Shown here one piece after another: positions 55,825-64,000 of a DNA stretch of 64,000 bases. The stretch comes from Anaeramoeba ignava. Taxonomy: Eukaryota; Metamonada; Anaeramoebidae. The translations under genes were made by a program, and so were the position numbers. The stretch's first letter is position 1. Every line of letters begins with the position of its first letter. The stretch is from NCBI GenBank assembly GCA_028826165.1, contig JAPDFW010000096.1:1-64000 (forward strand), in the 5' to 3' direction. The notes under the pieces were generated by a model. The model saw only the letters and a program-made list of their open reading frames with translations. It did not search any database and was not told where the DNA came from.

Positions 55825-57623
55825 TTAATTATTAAATTTATTAATTAATAAATCAAATAAATTTGGATTTGTTTGATTTAATTGAAAATAATCAATTCCT
55901 GTTTCTAACTCATCAATTATTTCTTGTGTAATTTGAATTTCATCTTTAATTTGATTTGAATAAATCCAATATTCAAATATTTGAAATGATTTATTACTTA
56001 ATTCACTATAATCTGTAACTTTATTTGATTTATCATTTGTTACAGATAAAAACATTCCTCGATATAATTCACTTCTCATTATTAATATTAATTTTGGAAA
56101 TTTATATTGTTTTTCTTTTCTTTCAATAATAAAATCTTTTTCATTTTCATTTTCATTTTCATTTAAATAAATTCTTTTCATTGTTTCTTCAATTTTTTCA
56201 TTTGAATTTATAATTTCTTTAATTTCAGAATATAATTTTGGATTTATTATTCTATTTGAATAAATCATTTCAAATATTTGATTTGATTCTTTAATTGATT
56301 TATTTGAAATAATTTCTTGAAGTTTTTCAATTTGATTTTGATTTTGATTTTGATTTAATCTATATTTCAATATTAATTTATGAACTGAAATTATTTCTTC
56401 ATTTTTGGTTTTAAATGAAATATCACAAAATTCTTTTCTTCTAAATAATTTTATCAAATCTTCTTCAAGATTTGAAAAAGGAGAAAGAAAAGGAGAATAA
56501 TAAAGAAATGATTTTTTATATCCAGAAAGAACATGATAATTGAAAATATCTTCATTAAATCTTAATTTAGGAAGTTTAATTTGAATTGGAATCATTTGAT
56601 TTTCACTTGTATCTCCAATTCCTAATTGACCAAAGAAGTTATCTCCAAATCCTATCAATTTTGAATTGGATGTTAAAATCAAAGTATGAGAATGACCAAC
56701 AGAAATTTCAAGAATATTATCATTTTCATTTTCAAATAAAGATGATTTGATTTCAGTAAATCTTCTTTTATTTTCACTTTTACCAAGTCCATTATATCTA
56801 TAATCTCCACATGAATAAAGTTTTCTTTTTGGATTTTCATTTTCATTTTCATTTTCAATCAACATTATTGAATGATTAAATCCAGATTGAATATCAATTA
56901 TTTTGCCTTTTGGAATATTTTGGATTTTGGTTAATTTTTTGATTTTTGTTTCTTCTTTTCTTGATTCTCCTAACCCAAGTTGACCATGTTCATTCCAACC
57001 GCATACAAATAATTCTTGATTTGAATCTAAAAGAAAAATTGAATCTGAAGTATTTCCTGAAAATATTTTAGAAACATTTTTCATCATTAAAATTGGTTTT
57101 TTTGTTTCTTTGAAGTACTTCAGGATCAAAACCAAGTTGACAATATTGATTTGAACCAATTCCATAAGCATTTTGATTTGAAGTTAATAAGTAAATTGAA
57201 TTGTATCCAGAAACAATATCTTCAATTATTCTATCATTTGTATCTTCAATTAATGATGAAATATTGATAAATTCTTTTGGATTTTCTGGATTAATATCTT
57301 TTCCTTTGGCAAATACATTTCCTTCTATTGTTAAAATAGCTTCATTTCTAGCACCAACAGTTACTTTTTGAATATTTTCTTCAATTTGAATTTTTACAAG
57401 ATTTTGATTTGAATCATTTTTACTTAAATATTCTATTGCTTTTCCATTTTCAAAAAGGAAAATTGTTGAAAAATAAACTTGATGAAATTTGTTTAATTTG
57501 TTTTTCATTTTCATTTTCATTTTCATTTTCAAATTTAAATTGAATTGGTTTTATTATTTTTTCTGGTTTATTTTTGATAAGTTTTGATTCTCGATTTCTA
57601 CCAAAAAATAAACAATCATTCAT
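55825..57623 (-). pseudogene. RCC1 / tandem-BTB gene, copy 8, two frameshifts
   Basis: The start MNDCLFFGRNRESK at 57623 is normal. The first lesion is an extra A in a five-A run near 57470, turning SLFSTIFLF into SLFFNNFPF and a stop. The second lies near 57110, between FDPEVLQ and ETKKPILMMK. After it the frame is open to 55825, with RCC1 motifs (CGWNEHGQLGLG, FGDNFFGQLGIG) and both BTB regions (LEEDLIKLFRRKEFC; MRSELYRGMFLSVTND). Two independent lesions make it the best pseudogene candidate of the family. It is paired with phosphatase E in the duplicated block. Confidence 0.78.
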
Positions 57624-57877
57624 TTTCTTTTTATTATTTTTTAATTTTTTTAATTTTTTGAAAAGAAAAAAATGAAAAAAATAAATTTGGAATTTTCTGT
57701 TCAAAAACCAAAAAATTTTTTCAAACAAAACAAAACAAATCAAATCAATTCAAAACAAATCAAATCAATCCAAATCAAATCAAATCAAATCAATTCAAAT
57801 CAATTCAAATCAAATCAAATTTAAAAAAGGAAATGAATTAATTTGATTTAGGTTTTTTTAAAATATGAAAGAAGAAT

Positions 57878-59833
57878 TTAATTTGGACAAATATTTTGGA
57901 TTTCATTTGAATTTGGATAATGAATTTCTTGTGTTTCAATTTCTCCATCTTTATTTCTAATATAAGTTTGAATTTCTCTTAAATTTTCTTCAACTCGAAT
58001 AATTCTTGTTCCTTTTTATTATTTCAAATTTTAATTTAAATTTAAATTAATTTTTTGATTTTGTTTTGTTTTAATTTAAATAAATAAACCTTGAACTTTT
58101 GGAAGTTTAGGTTGATAAGATCCAAATCCTGATTTTCTTCCATAAGCAAGATAAATTCCATTATAATTTCCAATAAAATCATTTTCATGATCATGTCCAA
58201 CAAAAACTCCATAAACATCTCCTTGTTCAAGAAATGTTTGATAAAGTCCTGTATTTTTTGACCAACAACCAACATTCTCTCCTTTAACACCTTTTAATTT
58301 TGAATTTGATTTTTGATTTTGATTTTGATTTTAATTTTAATTTTGATTTTAATTTTGATTTTGATTTTGATTTTGATTTTTATTTTGATTTTAATTTTGA
58401 TTTTGATTTTAATTTTAATTTTAATTTTAATTTTAATTTTGATTTTGATTTTTATTTTGATTTTGATTTTTATAAATTTACCATAACAAACTTCACTATT
58501 CCAAACATTCATGTATTCAGGAAGTGCTATATGAAAAAATGCTAAAGCAGGAATTGTTCTATTATTCTTTTCCTTTCAAATAATTTGATATATTCTTATA
58601 CCATTCAATTTGATCAGGATAAACACAACTCCAACCAAGAACACCTTCACAATCAAAGACACCTATTTATTCAATATTATTTTAATATTCAATATTATTT
58701 TTAATCCAAATTATTTTTAAATATTTTGATTGTAAAAACCTGTATCAAAAAAATAAAGAATTAATTTAGTTTCATTTGAATTTGAACCAAGAACTTCAAG
58801 ATAATAATTAGAAACTCCATGAATATTTTCTGGTCCTTTTTGTGAATAACTGTATTCATGTTTCATATCTAATTCAATAAAAGTATTTTCAGGAGAATAA
58901 AACCTTTTTAATTAAAAATTAAATTAAATTAAAATCAAAAAATTTGAATAGCAATTCCAAAAAATAAATCAAACCCTGCATAATCATGATTTCCAAAAAC
59001 AACACTATATTTCTTTTGATAAAAATTTGCAAAATAGACTGCTCTTTCCCAACCTATCATTGGTACTTCAGCATAAACAGCAAGTAAATCACCTATTTTA
59101 ATTTCAATTTAATTCCAATTTAATTTAATTCAATTTATTTATTCCAATTTATTTATTTCAATTCATTTATTTCAATTTATTTATTTCAATTTATTTATTT
59201 AAATTTATTTATTCCAATTTATTTATTTCAATTTATTTATTTCAATTTATTTATTTCAATTTATTCCAATTCATTTATTCCAATTTATTTATTTCAATTT
59301 ATTTATTCCAATTTATTTATTTCAATTTATTTATTTAAATTTATTTATTTCAATTTATTTATTTCAATTTATTTATTCCAATTTATTTATTTAAATTTAT
59401 TTATTCCAATTTATTTATTTCAATTTATTTATTCCAATTTATTTATTTAAATTAATTTATTTATTCCAATTTATTTCAATTTATTTATTTCAATTTATTT
59501 ATTCCAATTTATTTATTTAAATTTATTTATTCCAATTTATTCCAATTTATTTATTCCCAATTTATTTATTTTTAATCCAAAATTAATAAAAAAATTAATA
59601 AAAAAATTACCAGAAAAAACAACAAAATCAGTATTTAATCCTTCAGTTTGAAAATAAGTTTCTTGAGCTAAATCTGATTTTATATCGTTTGGAAAATAAC
59701 CCCCATAATGTAAATCAGTTAATTGCATAATTTGGAATGTTCCATCACTTCTAAACCTTAATGGTTCTTTTGCTAAAATATTTTCAATTATTAAAAAACA
59801 AAAAAAAACAAAACTAACTTGATTTATATTCAT
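57878..59833 (-). pseudogene. Secreted metallophosphatase, copy E, frameshift in exon 4
   Basis: Exons 59611-59833, 58975-59092, 58740-58903, 58482-58662, 58090-58290 and 57878-58011. The signal peptide, LTDLHYGGYFPND, FSGD and GNHDYAG are intact. Exon 4 is 181 bp instead of the 180 bp of every other copy: an extra G gives YLKGKE and a stop at about 58570, where copies B and C read YLKEKNN. The GHDH-containing exon 5 and exon 6 are intact. Apart from this base and a few substitutions it is almost the same as copy C, including flanking spacer. Confidence 0.78.
59093..59610. repeat. ATTTATTTATTCCA repeat in phosphatase E intron 1
   Basis: About 480 bp of CAATTTATTTATT units, homologous in position and motif to intron 1 of copy C but of different length and unit order. 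Confidence 0.92.
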
Positions 59834-60400
59834 TTTTTAAACTCAAAATCAAAAATCAAAAATCAAAAAAATTTTTTAAATGAAAAAAAAGAAATGATTA
59901 AAATTTTTCCGTTTTTTTATTCTAAATCTAATTTCTTCCAATATCATTTTCAATTTCATTTTTCTGGCAAATAATTAAAAAAAAATTTTATTCTTTCTTT
60001 CTTTTTTGATCTAAATTACCATCTTGATCCAAAAATTATAACAATAAATAATTAAAAGGAAATCACAAAATATAATCAAATTTACGAAACTCTTGTTTTT
60101 TTTTATTTATTATTTTTTATTTTTAGGGGTTTTCGATCAATTAAAAATTTTTTATTATTGATCAAATTCATTTTTTAATTTAAATTTTTAGTTATTTTTT
60201 AATCCAAATCATCTTATTTTCTGTTAATAAAACAAAATAAAAACAAAATCAAATTAAATCTTTTTCCAATTTTTTAATCCAAAAAAAAAAACAAAAAATG
60301 ATAAAAATTTCGTTTCTTTTTTTTTGGGTTTTTAATTTGATTTTTAATTTGATTTTTATTTTAATTTTGAATTTGATTTTAATTTTGATTTTGATTCCAT
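59834..60400. other. Gene-free spacer, duplicate of 46.5-47.1 kb
   Basis: Upstream of phosphatase E and just past the stop of copy F. The left part is nearly identical to 46538-47090; from ~60320 TTTTGA/TTTAAT units lead to the end of phosphatase F. No gene is seen. Confidence 0.75.
60122..60168. promoter_or_regulatory. Conserved GGGGTTTTCGATCAAT...ATTGATC element (copy 3)
   Basis: Near-identical to 46876-46920 and ~290 bp upstream of phosphatase E. It contains the inverted GATCAAT/ATTGATC pair and a CpG, both rare locally. Confidence 0.45.
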
Positions 60401-62650
60401 TCAATTTTTGCAAACGTTTTGTGATGTTCCATTTGGATAATGAATTTCTTGAATTTCTTTTCTTGATTCTCTGTTTCTAATATAAGTTTGAAATTGTCTT
60501 GAATTTTCTTCAACTCGAATAATTCTAGTTCCTTTTAATTGTAATTGTAATTTTTGATTTTAATTTTAATTTTGATTTTAATTTTGATTTTGATTTTGGA
60601 TTTTAATTTTGATTTTTAATTTTTGATTTTTTTTTTGATTTTGATTTTGATTTTGATTTTGATTTTGATTTTGAATTTAATTTGATTTTGATTTTGATTT
60701 TGATTTTGATTTTGATTTTGATTTTGATTTTAATTTTGATTTTGATTTTAATTTTTATTTTGATTTTGATTTTAATTTTAATTTTAATTTTGATTTTAAT
60801 TTTAATTTTGATTTGAATTTGATTTTGATTTTGATTTTAATTTTGATTTTGATTTTATTGATTTAATTGAAACAAACCTTGAATTGTTGGAGGTTCAGGT
60901 TCATAGCATCCAAATCCTGATTTTCTTCCATAAGCAAGATAAATTCCATTATAATTTCCAATATAATCATTTTTGTGATCATGTCCAACAAAAACTCCAT
61001 AAACATCTCCTTGTTCAAGAAATGTTTGATAAAGTCCTGTATTTTGTGACCAACAACAAACAAGTTCTTCTTTAACACCTTTTAATTTTAAATTTGATTT
61101 TGATTTTGATTTTAATTTTAATTTTAATTTTAATTTTAATTTTAATTTTAATTTTAATTTTAATTTTAATTTTAAATTTTTAATTTTAGATTTTAATTTT
61201 GATTTTATTTTAATTTTAATTTTGATTTTCATTTTGATTTTAATTTTAATTTTAATTTTAATTTTAATTTTGATTTTCATTTTGATTTTAATTTTAATTT
61301 TGATTTTGATTTTGATTTTGATTTTTGATTTTGATTTTAATTTTGATTTTAATTTGATTTTGATTTTGATTTTGATTTTAATTTTGATTTTAATTTTTAT
61401 TTTAATTTTGATTTTGAATTTTGATTTTGATTTTAATTTTTAATTTTAAATTTTGATTTTGATTTTGAATTTTGATTTTGATTTTGATTTTGATTTTGAT
61501 TTTGATTTTGATTTTGATTTTGATTTTGATTTTTGATTTTGATTTTGATTTTGATTTTGATTTTGATTTTGATTTTGATTTTGATTTTGATTTTGATTTT
61601 GATTTTGATTTTGATTTTGATTTTGATTTGTTTTTGATTTTTGATTTTGATTTTGATTTTGATTTTGATTTTGATTTTGATTTTGATTTTGATTTTGATT
61701 TTGATTTTTATAAATTTACCATAACAAGTATTATTATTCCAAACATACATGTATTCAGGAAATGGAATATGGAAAAATGCTAAAGCAGGTTTTGTTTCTC
61801 CATTCTTTTCTTTCAAATAATTTGAAATATTCTTATACCATTCAATTTGATCAGGATAAACACAACCCCAACCAGGAACACCTTCACAATCTGAATCACC
61901 TATTGATTCAATATATTTTAATATCCAAATTATTTTTTAATTCAAATTATTTTTAAATATTTTGATTGTAAAAACCTGTATCAAAAAAATAAAGAATTAA
62001 TTTAGTTTCATTTGAATTTGAACCAAGAACTTCAAGATAATAATTAGAAACTCCATGAATATTTTCTGGTCCTTTTTGTGAATAACTGTATTCATGTCCC
62101 ATATCAATTGCAATAAGTTCATCTCGACTTAACCAACTAAAAAATAAAAAATTAAAATTAAATTGAAAAATTAAATTGAAAAATTAAATTGAATAAATGA
62201 AAAAATAATTAAAATAAAATTATAACTAACCCTGAATCATCATGATTTCCAAATGTAATACAATATTTATGTTTCTTTGAGTTTGCAAAATAAACTGCAT
62301 TTTCCCAAGCAGTCATTGGGTCATATACTCCTGGAAGAAGTAAATCACCTTTTTTAAAAAAAAATTAAAAATAAAATTAAAATTAAAAATAAAATAAAAT
62401 AAAAATAAAATTAAATAAAAATACCAGTAAAAATAACTAAATCAGTGTTTTCTCCTTCTGTGTCAAAGTAAATATCTTGTGATAAATCTGATTCAATATC
62501 ATTAACAGAAAAATCTCCATAATGTAAATCAGTTAATTGCATAATTTGGAATGTTCCATCACTTCTAAACCTTAATGGTTCTTTTTCAGCTTTGTTTTTT
62601 AAAATTAAAAAACCAAAAAAAATTAAACAAAATAAAATTTTCTTGATCAT
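60401..62650 (-). CDS. Secreted calcineurin-like metallophosphatase, copy F (intact)
   Basis: Six exons, 62425-62650, 62231-62348, 61976-62136, 61720-61899, 60878-61078 and 60401-60531, keep one frame for 338 residues and end in TGA. A signal peptide (MIKKILFCLIFFGFLILKNK) is followed by FQIMQLTDLHYGDF, FTGD, GNHDDSG, FHIPFPEYM and VFVGHDHKNDYIGNYNG, the conserved metal ligands of the DCR2/PAP29-like phosphoesterase family. It is the cleanest copy of the six and served as the model for the others. Introns 4 and 5 (641 and 346 bp) are TTTTGA/TTTTAA arrays; the rest are short. Substrate and compartment (secreted or lysosomal) are inferred. Confidence 0.87.
60532..60877. repeat. TTTTGA hexamer array in phosphatase F intron 5
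   Basis: About 310 bp of TTTTGA and TTTTAA units. The corresponding intron in copies C, D and E is only ~70-80 bp, and in A and B it is an ATTTAATA array. Confidence 0.9.
61079..61719. repeat. TTTTGA/TTTTAA hexamer array in phosphatase F intron 4
   Basis: About 620 bp of TTTTGA units with stretches of TTTTAA. The same intron is ~100-230 bp in copies C, D and E, so the array has expanded here. Confidence 0.93.
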
Positions 62651-62791
62651 TTTGTTTTTTGTTTTTTGTTTTAATTAAAGAAGCAAAAAAAATGAAAAAA
62701 AAAATGAACTAAAAAATAAATTTTTTTAATTCAAAAAAAGTTTTTTGTTTTTTTGCTTTTTGTTTTTTGCTTTTTTTGCTTTTTATTCTCT

Positions 62792-64000
62792 TCATTTCTT
62801 TTGTTGAAGAAGTGTTAAAATTTCTTGATCTTGAGTAAAATCTTCTGGTTTCTTTTCCTAAATGAAAATTTAAATTTGAATTAAAATTTAAATTTGAATT
62901 AAAAACAAAACAATTTAATTAAAATAAATTTACTCTCTTTAATTTTTTTGAAATAAAATGAATTAATTATTAAATATTAAATGAAAAAATTTTTAATTTT
63001 GTTTACAATCTAATAAAATTTAAATTAAAATTTAAATTTAAATTAAAATATTAAAAAAATAGTGAATTGGATAATCTTATTAAATTACATCAACTGCATT
63101 TATATCAGCACCAAAATCAAGTAAAATTTGAATAATTTCTTTACTTGCTCCATATTCACAAGCAAGATGAAGTGGAGTTTTGTTCTAATTGAAAAAATAT
63201 TGAAAAAATATTACAATTACTAATGAATCTTTTTTTTAATTTTCAATTTTAAAATCAAACCCACTAAATAAAATTAAAATTCATTTTGAAAATTAAATTA
63301 AAATCAAAATTAATTTTGAAAATTAAAATTAAAATTAAAATTCATTTTGAAAATTAAATTAAAATTCATTTTGAAAATTAAATTTATAAAAATTAAATTT
63401 ATAAAAATTTTACAGCCTGATCTCAAAAATTCAATATAAATTATTCCAAATCAAAAAAAAAAAAAAGAAAGATAATTTTTTTTTCCATTTATTATATTAT
63501 ACAGCTTTTGAATGAATATCAGCTCCTGATGTTAATAAAAATTTTACTAATTCTACATTTGTTCGGTTTCTGCAAACACAATGAAGTGGACTATCTCTCT
63601 ATTTAAAATGAAAAATTATAAATCAACCTAATTTATTGAATTGATAAAGAAAAAAATACCATCTAAAAATTTTTTTATTTTTGAGAATTTAAATGTGAAT
63701 AAAAAATAATCAAATGTTTACTTTCTTAAAAAAATAAAAATATTTATTTTCATATTCATATTTTTGTTTTTGTTTTTGTTATTTTTATTTTACTGTTTTC
63801 GAATTAATACTTGCTCCTTTATCAAGTAATAATTTAACAATATCAATATTTGCATTCCATTGACAAGCAGAATGAAGTGGAGTATTTTGCTAAATAAAAA
63901 ATATTTGAAAATTAAGAGTGAAAATAAATTCCTCAAAAATAATCAAAATTAAAATCAATAATTCTTTTTTACCCACTAAATAAAAATAAAAAAAAATCAA
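62792..64000 (-). CDS. Ankyrin-repeat protein, 3' part (5' end outside window)
   Basis: The visible exons are 63794-63889, 63503-63598, 63089-63184 and 62792-62857 on the minus strand. The first three are each exactly 96 bp and phase 0, and each encodes one 32-residue ankyrin repeat: NTPLHSACQWN...LLLDKGASINSKT, DSPLHCVCRN...LLTSGADIHSKA, NKTPLHLACEYG...LLDFGADINAVD. The last exon encodes EKKPEDFTQDQEILTLLQQKK and a TGA stop. Ankyrin repeats bind partner proteins; any other domain lies beyond the window. Sequence from 63890 to the edge is an intron or includes a further exon boundary that I cannot place. The gene ends 141 bp from the start of phosphatase F. Confidence 0.85.

Noticed and set aside
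1-64000. tRNA, rRNA, transposase or reverse-transcriptase genes
   Set aside because: I looked for conserved tRNA arms, rRNA motifs and RT/transposase motifs in the gaps and saw none; faint ones could be missed by eye.

Overview
The window is nuclear DNA of a very AT-rich protist with a standard genetic code (TAA, TAG and TGA all end genes here), GT-AG introns, a histone H4 gene, Rpn13, a BuGZ/ZNF207 homologue and a DH-PH-FYVE RhoGEF. The expansion of RCC1-BTB and BTB-TLDc genes, the divergent H4 and the simple-sequence introns would fit an Anaeramoeba-like anaerobic amoeba. That assignment is an inference from remembered family content, not from a search.

Layout. 1-2824: a secreted FG-GAP/fibronectin-III-like repeat protein, cut by the window edge. 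3.4-10.6 kb: a minus-strand array of three RCC1-tandem-BTB genes (the first frameshifted) with one BTB-BACK-TLDc gene inside it. 10.7-14.6 kb: a satellite of about 27 copies of a ~141-bp monomer. 14.9-34.4 kb: mostly single-copy housekeeping genes: a membrane-anchored bZIP factor, an unknown four-exon coiled-coil gene, histone H4, a diverged frameshifted RCC1-BTB gene, a C1D-like gene, a second ~142-bp satellite, Rpn13/ADRM1, a PH-domain protein, an FGD-type RhoGEF, a PDI-like thioredoxin protein and BuGZ. 35-62.7 kb: six copies (A to F) of a six-exon secreted metallophosphatase, interleaved with four RCC1-BTB genes and one BTB-TLDc gene, all on the minus strand and partly made by segmental duplication. 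62.8-64 kb: the 3' end of an ankyrin-repeat gene with one repeat per 96-bp exon.

Many introns are inflated to 0.3-1.6 kb by simple repeats, each intron with its own motif. Coding-strand TTTCATTTTT motifs lie just upstream of nearly every start codon and look like a core promoter element. Several tandem paralogues carry a single one-base indel, so pseudogenes and assembly errors cannot be separated from this sequence alone. By comparing paralogues and walking reading frames I resolved exon structures for the spliced genes; all splice sites are predictions without transcript support.

How the genes work together: RCC1-BTB and BTB-BACK-TLDc proteins are plausible CUL3 substrate adaptors, Rpn13 is the proteasome's ubiquitin receptor and deubiquitinase anchor, and the bZIP factor and PDI-like protein both point to the endoplasmic reticulum. 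These links are functional themes only; nothing here shows an operon-like unit.
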